Shown here: piece after piece, positions 15,607-25,096 of the stretch | Position numbering within the stretch: the stretch's first letter is position 1 | How the letters are laid out: each line of letters starts with the position of its first letter | Assembly (NCBI GenBank): GCA_022571845.1 | Contig: JACZXB010000003.1 | Coordinates: 124,001-188,000, forward strand | Length of the DNA stretch: 64,000 nt | Reading direction: 5' to 3' | From: Candidatus Zixiibacteriota bacterium | GTDB lineage: Bacteria; Zixibacteria; MSB-5A5; GN15; FEB-12 | The notes under the pieces: generated by a model | The model's input: only the letters and a program-made list of their open reading frames with translations | Told to the model about the DNA's origin: nothing | Databases searched by the model: none | Translations under genes and position numbers: made by a program

Positions 15607-17520
15607 ATGACTGATATCGCTCATATTCGAAACCTTGCCATTGTAGCCCATATTGATCACGGCAAAACGACCCTTATAGATTCCATATTTAAGGCAACTC
15701 AGACTTTCCGCGAAAACCAGGAAGTTGCCGAACGGCTGATGGACAACAATGAATTAGAGCGTGAGCGCGGTATTACTATTCGTTCGAAACACTGTACCGT
15801 ATCCTGGAATGATTACCTGATAAATATTATAGATACCCCCGGTCATGCAGATTTTTCCGGCGAAGTAGAGCGGGTGCTCTCAATGGTTGATTCGGTGCTG
15901 CTGCTGGTTGATGCCAACGAAGGGCCGATGCCTCAGACCCGTTATGTGCTTATGCGCGCCCTAAAACTGGGACTGCGCCCGATTGTTATAGTTAATAAAG
16001 TCGACCGCCCGAATTCACGAGTAGACCAGGCTCTAAATAAAACTTTTGACCTTTTTATAGAATTAGGCGCCAGCGATGAACAGGCTCATTTTCCGGTGCT
16101 TTATGGTTCCGGTCTCGACGGCTGGTTTGTCAAAGATTTAGACAAAGAAGAGCGTGATGGCATGGATCCCCTCTTTCAAATGATCATTGACGAAGTTCCT
16201 GCTCCACAAGTTGATCAGGGTGGTGATTTTTTAATGCAAGTAAGTTCTCTTGATTGGAATGATTATATCGGTCAGATAGGCTGCGGACGGGTTTTGAGGG
16301 GCAGATTGAAAAAAGGCGAGGAATTTACCCGTATGGTCACCAGGCTCAAAGATCTGTCATCTCCGGAAAAAGGCTGGGAGTTTGTATCTGCTTCGAAGGT
16401 AAAAGGAATCCATATGTGGATTACTCGCGGCTTGACGCGAGTCGAAACCGATGAGATTTCTGCCGGCGATATTGTCTGGCTGGCCGGACCTGCCGAGATT
16501 GGCATTGGCGATACATTTTCTAAAAATGAAGACAGTAAAGAAGCCTTAAAGCCTCTTGAGATTGAAGAACCTACTCTTTCCATGTTTTTCTTAGTCAACA
16601 ACGGCCCATTCTCAGGACAGGACGGCAAAGCGATTATGCTGCGGCAGTTAAAAGAACGGCTGGTAAGAGAACTTCGGGTGAATGTTGCTCTCAGGATGGA
16701 AGATGTCGGTCGCTCTGACGGCGTCAAAGTTTCAGGACGCGGCGAGCTTCATCTGGCTATCTTAATCGAAGAGATGCGACGTGAAGGACTTGAGTTCTGT
16801 ATTTCCCGCCCGGAAGTTATCACGCGTCTTGATGAAAGCGGCACGGTTTTGGAACCTATGGAGCAGCTTATTATAGATGTTCCCGAAGAACATCAGGGAA
16901 TCATCATCGAAAAACTGGCCAAACGCAAAGGTCAGCTGACGACGGTTGAAAATTCCGGAACCAATACTATTCGTATCGAGTTTGAAATACCTACGCGCGG
17001 TCTGATCGGATACAGGTCGGAGTTTATGACCGACACCCGCGGACTCGGAATTATGGCCTCGCGCCTGGTTGGCTACGGTCCCTGGTGCGGTGAAATAGTG
17101 TCGAGAAGCAAGGGGTCTGTTATAAGTATGGAGACAGGCCCGGCTACCGCTTATTCTCTGGAGGGGCTGCAGGAGCGGTCGGTTATTTTTATCGAACCAA
17201 CGGAAAAAATCTATGTCGGTCAGATTGTCGGTGAAAATGCCAGGAATATGGATATGACCTGCAACCCGACCAAACGCAAAAACCTGACCAACCATCGGGC
17301 CGCTACCAAAGATATAGCTGTAAAACTTGATGTGCCCCGTAAGATGACGCTCGAGCAGGCCATGGAGTGGATCAGAGCCGATGAACTGGTTGAAGTAACT
17401 CCGAAATCTATTCGGATCAGAAAAACTATATTGGATTTTGATGACCGCAAGCGTGCTGCGAAAAAGCTGCTGGCTTTAGATGAAAGCGCCAGTACCATGC
17501 CTTCGAGAACTCCCGCATAG
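15607..17520 (+). CDS. typA: Translational GTPase TypA/BipA
   Basis: The start at 15607 gives 637 residues beginning 'MTDIAHIRNLAIVAHIDHGKTT', the usual TypA N-terminus; the frame upstream adds 16 unrelated residues. GTPase motifs are visible: G1 'HIDHGKTT', G2/switch I 'RERGITI', G3 'DTPGHADF' and G4 'NKVD'. Domain II, the elongation-factor domains III and V, and the TypA-specific C-terminus ('GLIGYRSEFMTDTRGLGIM', then 'KKLLAL') follow in order. The protein binds the 70S ribosome and helps 50S assembly under cold or stress. It is a single gene followed by a strong terminator and preceded by the promoter/terminator leader. Confidence 0.97.
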   Translation: MTDIAHIRNLAIVAHIDHGKTTLIDSIFKATQTFRENQEVAERLMDNNELERERGITIRSKHCTVSWNDYLINIIDTPGHADFSGEVERVLSMVDSVLLLVDANEGPMPQTRYVLMRALKLGLRPIVIVNKVDRPNSRVDQALNKTFDLFIELGASDEQAHFPVLYGSGLDGWFVKDLDKEERDGMDPLFQMIIDEVPAPQVDQGGDFLMQVSSLDWNDYIGQIGCGRVLRGRLKKGEEFTRMVTRLKDLSSPEKGWEFVSASKVKGIHMWITRGLTRVETDEISAGDIVWLAGPAEIGIGDTFSKNEDSKEALKPLEIEEPTLSMFFLVNNGPFSGQDGKAIMLRQLKERLVRELRVNVALRMEDVGRSDGVKVSGRGELHLAILIEEMRREGLEFCISRPEVITRLDESGTVLEPMEQLIIDVPEEHQGIIIEKLAKRKGQLTTVENSGTNTIRIEFEIPTRGLIGYRSEFMTDTRGLGIMASRLVGYGPWCGEIVSRSKGSVISMETGPATAYSLEGLQERSVIFIEPTEKIYVGQIVGENARNMDMTCNPTKRKNLTNHRAATKDIAVKLDVPRKMTLEQAMEWIRADELVEVTPKSIRIRKTILDFDDRKRAAKKLLALDESASTMPSRTPA

Positions 17521-17546
17521 TCGCATCATAAATAATTTTCTTTTAA

Positions 17547-17573
17547 GTCAGGATATAAATCCTGACTTTTTTT
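17547..17573 (+). terminator. Intrinsic terminator of typA
   Basis: GTCAGGAT pairs perfectly with ATCCTGAC around ATAA and is followed by seven T residues. Confidence 0.9.
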
Positions 17574-17611
17574 GTGGAGTATTACGGCTCCTCGCTTTAT
17601 CGGATACTAAG

Positions 17612-17646
17612 CCAGGAACCCACTCAAAGGGTGGTGTATCACGGGC
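17612..17646. repeat. Short dispersed repeat, copy B
   Basis: 'CCAGGAACCCACTCAAAGG' followed by GTGGTG and CACGGGC resembles the segments at 2611-2641 and 11925-11944, all intergenic. Confidence 0.35.
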
Positions 17647-17654
17647 TTGTTCAA

Positions 17655-18719
17655 TTAGAATTTGAACAAACTATTTACGAACAACTCTTTTTCGGTAATG
17701 CTAAGAGCGTCTTCAAAACTTCTGCTGCGAATGTTTATGGATGTCTTAAAACCTTTGGTTGGAACTATTTCTATGCCGGCAATGAGGTAGTTGTTGCCAT
17801 CGTCAGCTAATTCAGTATTGGGATCGTTTAAGTCTATGCGAGCAAATATATTGAGAGTATGGAGCAGAGAATTTTCGTCAGTCAAATCCCTAAAATATAG
17901 TGTGCCATGCAACGAAAGCCCGCTTTTTGAGCTATCATTCGCGTTAGGCCCCTGTCCGATAGTGTACCAGTTTAAGTCCATGCCAGCGTCGAAAGTGTTA
18001 CGATAGGCCAGTAAGCCTCCGACCGATATCAACTGACGTTTATAATCAGAGGCAACAACCAAGTTCGAGATAACGATATTCTGGGTGCCATAATAGAACT
18101 GGGCGATTAAGGCAGTGCCTTTGAAATCTTCGTTTTCCCAGAATGGGTTCAAACGGCCGTAAGCATTAAAGTCTTTCTGACTATTTTTTTCACCCAGCTT
18201 GCTATAGGACGTACCATTGAATAAAGCAGCCGTAATTTGTCCGAGTTTTCCATCATTACCCAGAGCAATATTGGCTGACAGGCCGAGATCTGAAGTAGTC
18301 AGGTATTTGTTTAAATCAGCTACTGTTTTAGATAGATAGCGCCTGCCCCAGAGTTTGTTCTGGTAGTCGATATATGGCGTTGGCTGCAGACCGAATCTTA
18401 AGTTAAGAGTATTATTAGCGAAAGCGGGTCTCCAGTCAATATAGCCGTACTTGAGAATAATATTGTACTGACTGTTGCTGTCAGCGTCCATTGCCTGGCG
18501 CAGGTCTGTTGTAATTCTCAGGCTTGTAAATTCTGACAGCTTGGATTTTACAGTCAGATATGCTCGCCCCAGTCCAAATTCGTTGGCGCTAGCGCTGCCA
18601 TCGGTTAAGTTCATACTCCAGTAGGAAAAAAGTCGACCGCTGATTTTTGTATCATCTGACTGAACAGCCGATGGAGCGGCCAATAAGTAGAGCAGTATCA
18701 CAAGTCCCAGTTTCTTCAA
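17655..18719 (-). CDS. Outer-membrane porin-like beta-barrel
   Basis: The preferred start is a TTG at 18719: it follows an AGAGGAG ribosome site by 7 bases and yields a textbook signal peptide 'KKLGLVILLYLLAAPSAVQS'. The ATG at 18740 would instead include the ribosome site itself as codons. The mature region (about 335 residues) consists of amphipathic strands such as 'LGRAYLTVKSKLSEFTSLRITTDLRQ' split by loops, and resembles phosphate-selective or general porins of the OprP type. The C-terminus ends in Phe ('LFVNSLFKF'), the barrel-assembly signal. The substrate is unknown. Confidence 0.7.
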   Translation of the reverse strand: MKKLGLVILLYLLAAPSAVQSDDTKISGRLFSYWSMNLTDGSASANEFGLGRAYLTVKSKLSEFTSLRITTDLRQAMDADSNSQYNIILKYGYIDWRPAFANNTLNLRFGLQPTPYIDYQNKLWGRRYLSKTVADLNKYLTTSDLGLSANIALGNDGKLGQITAALFNGTSYSKLGEKNSQKDFNAYGRLNPFWENEDFKGTALIAQFYYGTQNIVISNLVVASDYKRQLISVGGLLAYRNTFDAGMDLNWYTIGQGPNANDSSKSGLSLHGTLYFRDLTDENSLLHTLNIFARIDLNDPNTELADDGNNYLIAGIEIVPTKGFKTSINIRSRSFEDALSITEKELFVNSLFKF

Positions 18720-18870
18720 AACATTTCTCCTCTTTGGCATTATTAAGAAGTTATTTTTCTTTGTTCCTCGTCTGATAAGAAATCTTCTCAAAAAGCGAGG
18801 CGCAACTATAAAGTTAAGGAATTATTTCTGGCACTTGATAAAATATCATTACTAAAAACACTTGCTGTTT

Positions 18871-20088
18871 CTACTGAATAGAAATCAGCGATGTCATTAC
18901 AACGGGAGAGTCGGCTACATCGGTCCAGGCTATTATGACGCCGTCAGAAGTAAGTCCCATTCTGGCAAAGCCACTTGAGCGGCCGGGCAATGTTTCGGCT
19001 ACGGTGACAACTTCGGAAAGCGTTCCGTCTGAATCGACTGTGCGTACCGCGATGCGTGTTTTGTTTGCGACCGTTTCCAGCCAGCTGACTAAGGCGATAT
19101 TTTCATCAATAAATAGAACGTCCACACGTCCCAAGGGATCGCCGGTGTCAATACGAATTGGAGAATTAAAAGATTTCCCAAAATCTTTTGAAAAGGCGCA
19201 AAGAACTTTGGCCTGGCTGTCGGCGCCCATAGTAAACCAAGAGGCCGCAACCAGAGACTTTCTTGAAGCGAGGACCGGACCATTGACCGGGCAGCCTGCA
19301 ATTTTCCAGCCGTCGTTGGAAATTGTAACAGGAGAACTCCAGGCAGAATCAGTATAGCGAACTATTGACATATCCCTGATTTCTTCCTGCGAGCGGTCAC
19401 GATAGGCGACCAAAATAGAGCCATCGGCGGCTATGGTCATCGAAGTTTGACAACAGTCACATACTCGGTCATCAATCACTGCCTCGTTCGCAAGTGAGCC
19501 GTCGGCTTCAATTGTTGCAAAACGTATTGTCATCGGGCCTTCGTTGACCATCTCTCGGCCGTCAAGCCAGGAAACGGCAAAAGTTCCATTACTTAACGGC
19601 TGCATCGAAACAAACCCGTGTTCAGTAGGTGTTTTGTCGTTGTGAGGAGAAAATGGCTCCGACCATAGTTTGCCGTCATCGCTTGAGTACGCCAATGTTA
19701 CATCATAGGCGTAGGTTGCCGCCGCTGATTTTACCAGCCAGCTGGCTAAAAGTTGCCCGTCTTCTTGAACGGCTACCGCCGGAAAGTCGGCCCAGTTGAC
19801 AAACCAGTTGCTGCCCTGGGCAATAGTTTTTGCTTCGCTCCAGCTGTTGTTTTGCCAGTTAGAATATTTTAGCGTGGAAATTTTGTTTGTTGTATCTTTT
19901 TCAACCCAGGAAAGCAGAGCTCCGCCTTCCGGCGTAGAGCAGATATTTGGTTCAGCCGATGGAGCCAGAGCGGGAGTTGCTATGGGAGTTATGCCTGTTA
20001 TTTTGACGGTAGATGTTTTTTCAGCGCAGCCTGCTGCAAAAAACATCAAGGCAGCAAGTGAAATAGCTATAAACTGTTTATGTTTCAT
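18871..20088 (-). CDS. BNR/sialidase-like beta-propeller lipoprotein
   Basis: This 405-residue product has a lipoprotein signal (lipobox 'FAAGC') and repeated propeller blades of the exo-alpha-sialidase type, including BNR/Asp-box-like turns ('YSSDDGKLWSEPF', 'FSKDFGKSFNSPI'). 'VCDCCQTSM' provides a cysteine cluster at about residue 205 that could bind metal or form disulfides. The usual catalytic arginine triad of true sialidases is not evident, so a binding or scaffold role is as likely as hydrolysis. It probably faces the periplasm or cell surface. The gene is divergent from the broken MBL gene. Confidence 0.75.
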   Translation of the reverse strand: MKHKQFIAISLAALMFFAAGCAEKTSTVKITGITPIATPALAPSAEPNICSTPEGGALLSWVEKDTTNKISTLKYSNWQNNSWSEAKTIAQGSNWFVNWADFPAVAVQEDGQLLASWLVKSAAATYAYDVTLAYSSDDGKLWSEPFSPHNDKTPTEHGFVSMQPLSNGTFAVSWLDGREMVNEGPMTIRFATIEADGSLANEAVIDDRVCDCCQTSMTIAADGSILVAYRDRSQEEIRDMSIVRYTDSAWSSPVTISNDGWKIAGCPVNGPVLASRKSLVAASWFTMGADSQAKVLCAFSKDFGKSFNSPIRIDTGDPLGRVDVLFIDENIALVSWLETVANKTRIAVRTVDSDGTLSEVVTVAETLPGRSSGFARMGLTSDGVIIAWTDVADSPVVMTSLISIQ

Positions 20089-20245
20089 TGTGTCAAGCTA
20101 AGGAAGATTAGCAAAGACGTCAACTGTAAAGATGCGAAACCATATCATGAAAGAAAACCGATTTGTTAGACTGGACAAAAGGAAGTTTACAAATTACTCT
20201 TTTCTTGTACTCTTAACTTGTAAGGATTCTCATTTAAAGGGAGTA

Positions 20246-21364
20246 ATGGAAAAGCTTTTCTTGTATATAAAAATAATATTCGTGGCCTTCTTGTTATTCT
20301 CAGTAGTAGCCGCGATTGCAGTTTTTCGCATTGGTGATGAGGAAGTCGGCGGTAGTGCCTCGGGTGAACACCTTGAGCGGATAAAGAAGTCCCCAAATTA
20401 CGACGGTAGTAAGTTTGTAAATGCCGAACCAACAGAGCATCTTGCCGAGGGTAACTATTGGAATCTGATAAGTGATTATTTTTTTTCCAGCAATAACAGA
20501 AGACCTTCATAGAGAATCAGCACAGAATCCGCAAGCCTAATCAATCTTGATATAACTTGCGGCCTGCAGCTGTTCTGGCTGGGGCATTCGACTGTTTTAA
20601 TAAATATCGACAGCGTAACAATTTTAATAGATCCGGTATTTGATGAGCGAGTAGCTGTTATAGTCGGCAATACTGAACGCTTTCAACCAGCCGTGATAGA
20701 CCGAGAAAGTTTGCCGAAAATTGATGCGGTAATAATTTCCCATGATCACTATGATCATCTCGAAAAAAACTCAATAGAGTTTTTTGCTCAGGGTGGTACT
20801 ACGTTTTTTGTGCCTTTGGGTGTCGGCGCACATCTAAGAGCGTGGCTCGTACCAGATAGTCAGATAGTAGAGCTTGATTGGTGGGAATCAAGAGATTTTG
20901 GGTTATTGAAAATTGTTTGTACCCCGGCCCGGCATTTTTCAGGTCGGTCGCTCTTGAAATTTGACGAAACCCTCTGGGCTTCCTGGGTGGTTGTTGGCTC
21001 TACTCACAGGTTATACTATGGGGGTGATACGGGATACAGTGCTCAATTTGAAAAAATCGGTGACCGCTTTGGCCCGTTTGATATTACTCTGCTACCTATT
21101 GGAGCTTACAGCGAATATTGGCCGGATATTCATTTAAATCCCGAAGAAGCAGTGACTGCTCATTTGGCGCTAAAAGGGTAGCTCTTAATTCCGGTGCATT
21201 GGGGAACATTCGATGTAGCGCTACACGCCTGGGACGAACCGATTGAGCGCTTAATACAAGCGGCCAAAGAACAAGAAGTACAAATCGCTACCCCTCTGCT
21301 GGGAGAGAAAATTAAATTGGATTCAGTCAACATAAATGAAAAGTGGTGGAGATCTACGCCCTAG
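20246..21364 (+). pseudogene. NAPE-PLD/UlaG-like MBL-fold hydrolase interrupted by two in-frame amber codons
   Basis: One continuous frame runs from an ATG at 20246 (with an N-terminal membrane anchor) to TAG at 21362, broken only by TAG codons at 20510 and 21179. All family landmarks are present across the breaks: 'GEHLERIKKSPNY', 'LGHSTVLINID', metal-binding 'SHDHYDHL', 'ARHFSGR', 'GGDTGY', 'DIHLNPEEA' and 'PVHWGTFDVALHAWDEP'. There is no frameshift or deletion. The second amber replaces a residue that is usually Lys/Arg-like before 'LLIPVHWG', consistent with AAG-to-TAG. It is either a very recent pseudogene, assembly error or suppressed stop codons; recoding is unlikely because nearby intact genes end in TAG. 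Confidence 0.75.
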
Positions 21365-21501
21365 CTGTCTGTCGGTAATTTTCCTCAGAATCCCAGGACA
21401 CAAATATTCCATCTTCTTACTTTTAATTTTTTGCTTGGATAGAGAAATATTATGTGTATATTTTAGGTTACTTACTGACCCGAAATTCTGAGGTGGATTT
21501 T

Positions 21502-23784
21502 ATGGGTAAGATGTCTCTGACAATATTAATATCAATAGTTTTCACTTTTTCTTTTCTTGTTATAAACCCGGCTGCTAATGGAGAATCGGCTGACGAACAA
21601 ATAGTAATTGACTTCCCGAAATTGCCTCCCGACCGCATGCCCACTCTGGCGGAATTAGAAACTTATTCTAGGGCGCTGGCTAGTGGTAAGAAATCTGGAA
21701 CAAGCGCCCGCTCGGGAAGTACAATTGAGCTGCTAGAATTTGCCGGCAGTACTGTCTGGTCCGGGACTCTGGATATAATCGCTCAGGATTCGTTTCTGTT
21801 TGTTCTTAACATACACGGCCTACAAATTTTCAACACCTCTCAAGTACTGCGGCTGGTTAAGAATATTCCGCTTTTTATGGGCTCCTATTATGACCAGCTT
21901 GAACTGAATGATTCAATTTTGTATGTCGGGCGAAGAGAAGAAGTGCATGTTTTTGATGTTAGTAATCCACTATCGCCAATTGCCCTGGATACTATTTCGC
22001 TGCCCTTTACCGGTATGGCAATGGAGCTTAAAGGTAACCGCTTGTATGTGGGCAGTATTATGCTAATTCTCTCGCTTAACGGAGAACCGGTAGTATCTAT
22101 CTATGACGTCAGTGAGCCATCAGCCGTGACATTAGTCGGGACATGCTACATGCCATATCTTAATTATGGAGATGCACGAGACCTGGATGTAGCCGACAGC
22201 CTTATCTATATTACCTGCAAGAGCAATGGCAGTCTCGCCATCTACTCGATAGCGGACGAGCAAAACCCGGTGCTTTTGTCTCTTACCTACCCCGGTACCA
22301 CACCCTGGTGCCAGGCGCTAAAGGACACTATATTATTTTTAGGAGCAGGAGAGGGGATTACCTGCTATAACGTCTCGAACCCCAATTCTCCGGTTTATGT
22401 TGCCACTATTCCTTTAGGAGGCACCTGGTCGATTGAAATGTATGGCGATACTTTGTTTGCCCGTCGCTACGATTCAATTTATTCCTATGATGTCTCTGAT
22501 TTATCAAATGTTCAGGAACTTGGAGTTCTAGCTAATCGCGGCGCCTGGTTCACAGAATTTATTAGCGGCGACACGATGTATCTGCCCGAATATACATGGG
22601 GATTTGAAATAGTAGATGTTAGCGACGCCGCTAATATGATAGTAATTGATACTTTTACCAGCCCGACCTGGGAAATGAGGGGAGTGACGCCGGTGGGAGA
22701 CTGGGTTTATTGTACAAAGTATGTTTCTCCTGCTGACTTTGTGAATGCTCTTCACGTCGTAGATGCAACCGATCGCTACAACCCGGTGCATGTTACAAGT
22801 GTGCCGGCTGGCCAAAATAGTGTAAGCGTGGCAGTTGATGGCTCAAGACTTGCAGTAGCAGCAGGCAATAAGCTGTATCTCTATGACAGGACGGAAGCGT
22901 ATAATCCGCAATTTCGTTCTCTGTTTCAAAGGGGTAGTAAAATAAGAATTCGAGATAACTATCTATATTCTGCCGGTTATGCCTACGGGCTGGCAATTTA
23001 CGACATAAGTGACTTGTATAATCCTGTTCTGGTCTCGCATCCCGATTATAACGTATTTCTTAATGGCCTGACAATAGACGGCGACTATGCCTATACCGCC
23101 GAAATACAAATGTATGGTCCTTATGATGTCGACCACTTTTTGCGTGTGACAGATATTTCTGACCCGACTAATCAGGTTTCAGTTTCTAACTACTTTTTCG
23201 GCAATAGTTGGCTTGGGTTTTATGTGGATATGGTCAAGTCCGGTGGTTTTCTTTATACGGCAACTCCGATTATGGGAGTATTGGTTTTCAATGTTAGTAA
23301 TGTAAATCAGCCGCAACTGATCAATCAATTCATAGGTACCCAAGGTGAAAGTGTATCAAGACTGGAATTTGACGGGAGGTTTCTCTATCTGTCATTTTGG
23401 GATGTTACAGGTATAGAGGTTTTTGATATGATTGATCCCTTAAATCCGGTGAGCGTACAGCAAATAGAACTGCCCCTACCATCTCATCAGTTGAAAGTAC
23501 AGGATGGCTTTTTGTATGTTGCGATCCGGTCCGCTCTTTATATTCTCAAAATAAATCCGCCGCCCGTTGCTTGTGGCGACGTTAATTTTGATGATAATGT
23601 CAACACCATAGTCGACCTCACTTACTATATAGACTATATATTCAGAGGCGGTCCCAAGCCTTACTCTGAGTCAGCCGCTAATTTGGATGGTGACTGCACC
23701 TACGGATGTAACAATATATTCGATTTGATATATCTGGTAGATTTTATATTTCGGGGTGGACCAGTTCCAACTTGTGGTAATTAA
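21502..23784 (+). CDS. Secreted LVIVD beta-propeller protein with type I dockerin-like tail
   Basis: The start at 21502 has an AGGTGG site 5 bases upstream and a signal peptide (about residues 1-30). The body (about 60-680) is built of LVIVD-type repeats such as 'VHVFDVSNPLSPIALDTI', 'LAIYDISDLYNPVLVS' and 'IEVFDMIDPLNPVSVQQ', which fold as a beta-propeller. The C-terminal ~65 residues contain two dockerin-like calcium loops: 'CGDVNFDDNVNTIVDLTYYIDYIFRGG' style, then 'NLDGDC...IFDLIYLVDFIFRGGPVP'. These tails are frequent in Zixibacteria-like secretomes and probably bind calcium and a surface partner. No cohesin is seen in the window. Confidence 0.85.
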   Translation: MGKMSLTILISIVFTFSFLVINPAANGESADEQIVIDFPKLPPDRMPTLAELETYSRALASGKKSGTSARSGSTIELLEFAGSTVWSGTLDIIAQDSFLFVLNIHGLQIFNTSQVLRLVKNIPLFMGSYYDQLELNDSILYVGRREEVHVFDVSNPLSPIALDTISLPFTGMAMELKGNRLYVGSIMLILSLNGEPVVSIYDVSEPSAVTLVGTCYMPYLNYGDARDLDVADSLIYITCKSNGSLAIYSIADEQNPVLLSLTYPGTTPWCQALKDTILFLGAGEGITCYNVSNPNSPVYVATIPLGGTWSIEMYGDTLFARRYDSIYSYDVSDLSNVQELGVLANRGAWFTEFISGDTMYLPEYTWGFEIVDVSDAANMIVIDTFTSPTWEMRGVTPVGDWVYCTKYVSPADFVNALHVVDATDRYNPVHVTSVPAGQNSVSVAVDGSRLAVAAGNKLYLYDRTEAYNPQFRSLFQRGSKIRIRDNYLYSAGYAYGLAIYDISDLYNPVLVSHPDYNVFLNGLTIDGDYAYTAEIQMYGPYDVDHFLRVTDISDPTNQVSVSNYFFGNSWLGFYVDMVKSGGFLYTATPIMGVLVFNVSNVNQPQLINQFIGTQGESVSRLEFDGRFLYLSFWDVTGIEVFDMIDPLNPVSVQQIELPLPSHQLKVQDGFLYVAIRSALYILKINPPPVACGDVNFDDNVNTIVDLTYYIDYIFRGGPKPYSESAANLDGDCTYGCNNIFDLIYLVDFIFRGGPVPTCGN

Positions 23785-23856
23785 GACACACAGTATTCAA
23801 TTTTCAGCAAGACATATGAAAGTAAGATGATAATGCTGCCAATTTTGGCCAACGTG

Positions 23857-24909
23857 TTATTTGAGTAGCTCGCCGTTTTCTAAGGCCAGAAGCCGCTTCT
23901 TTCTCCAGAGTCCGCCGCCATAACCTACCAATTTACCGTCGGCTCCGATTACTCTATGGCAGGGGATGATAATAGCGATTCTGTTAGCGCCGTTGGCGTT
24001 AGCTACCGCTCTGACAGCTTCTGGTCGTCCCAATGCTGTAGCCTGTTCTTTGTACGAGCGTGTAGTTCCGTACGGAATTTTTTGCAGTCCCTTCCAGACT
24101 CTTTTCTGGAACTCCGACCCGGGGGTGAAGAGTGGGAGGTCGAACTTCTTTCTGTCACCTCTCAAATACTGCTCTAATTGTAATTTCAAATATTTCAGAT
24201 GTGGTCCCGGTGAAGTCAGCAGCGGAGCGTCCAGACGCTTGCTAAGGTCTTTTAGTTCTGACTCTAACATCTTTCTATCTATGAATTCCAGGAGACAGAT
24301 ACCCTGCTTGACCGAGGCGGCCATCATAGGGCCGAGCGGTGTCAGAAGTTGACAGATATGAATTATGTTTTTGCTGCGGCTTTCAGAGGGAGCGATTCCG
24401 ATAGTCTTCTTAAAAGCGTGACTGAATCCGCTCAAGGAATCGTAGCCGCTGTCATATGCAGTGCTGATTACATTTTCTCCGTTGGCCAGATGTCCAAAGG
24501 CGGTCCCTAATCTGAGCGACCTCAGGTAAGCCTGAAAAGTCATCCCATGATTTTGCTTGAACCAGCGTCTCAGTCGATTCGGGTCTATGCCCGAGCTGCG
24601 AATATCTTGATCGCTAAATCGCCGGCTGCCATTGCTGCTTATTTTATCAAAGATGATTTTCATCCACTCAGGAGACTCGCCTTTGGGAGCCAGCGGAGTG
24701 CAGATTTTGCAAGGGCGATAGCCTCGCAGCAGAGCTTCTTTGGTAGAGCGAAAGAACTCTACATTTTCTCTTTTTGGCTTTCTAGCCCGGCAGGTCGGCC
24801 GGCAAAATATGCCGGTAGTTTTAACAGCTACAAAAAATATCCCCTCAAAAGACTCATCTCTCTTAAGCAGCGCAGTGTACATCTGATTTTCAGTCAAATT
24901 TAGTTGCAT
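23857..24909 (-). CDS. ada: Bifunctional Ada: methyl-responsive regulator and O6-methylguanine-DNA methyltransferase
   Basis: This 350-residue protein has the full Ada order. The N-terminal zinc domain carries Cys36, Cys40, Cys67 and Cys70 ('GIFCRPTC', 'GYRPCKIC'), matching the E. coli Cys38/42/69/72 that accept phosphotriester methyl groups. An AraC-type HTH (about 95-175) and a C-terminal methyltransferase with active site 'IPCHRVIGADGKLVGYGGGL' follow. The protein repairs alkylated DNA and activates alkylation-response genes. No ribosome site is obvious at the ATG. It is monocistronic and convergent with the dockerin gene. Confidence 0.95.
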   Translation of the reverse strand: MQLNLTENQMYTALLKRDESFEGIFFVAVKTTGIFCRPTCRARKPKRENVEFFRSTKEALLRGYRPCKICTPLAPKGESPEWMKIIFDKISSNGSRRFSDQDIRSSGIDPNRLRRWFKQNHGMTFQAYLRSLRLGTAFGHLANGENVISTAYDSGYDSLSGFSHAFKKTIGIAPSESRSKNIIHICQLLTPLGPMMAASVKQGICLLEFIDRKMLESELKDLSKRLDAPLLTSPGPHLKYLKLQLEQYLRGDRKKFDLPLFTPGSEFQKRVWKGLQKIPYGTTRSYKEQATALGRPEAVRAVANANGANRIAIIIPCHRVIGADGKLVGYGGGLWRKKRLLALENGELLK

Positions 24910-25096
24910 AGAGCCAATTTACTCAGTTAGAAATACTTCTCAACCGATAATTTAACAACCATTTCAGATTTATCCAAACTTCTGCAAAGAAATATCAGAG
25001 TCGGCCCACACTGTCTGCCAAATCCCTGAAGTTTGAGTTTGATTTTGCGGCCCTAACAGGAGATTATTGAGGCAACTATAGGAATGGTACTAAAAT

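Noticed and set aside
20246-21364. Genome-wide recoding of UAG as an amino acid
   Set aside because: Several intact neighbouring genes end at UAG exactly at family-expected C-termini, so UAG is an ordinary stop here.
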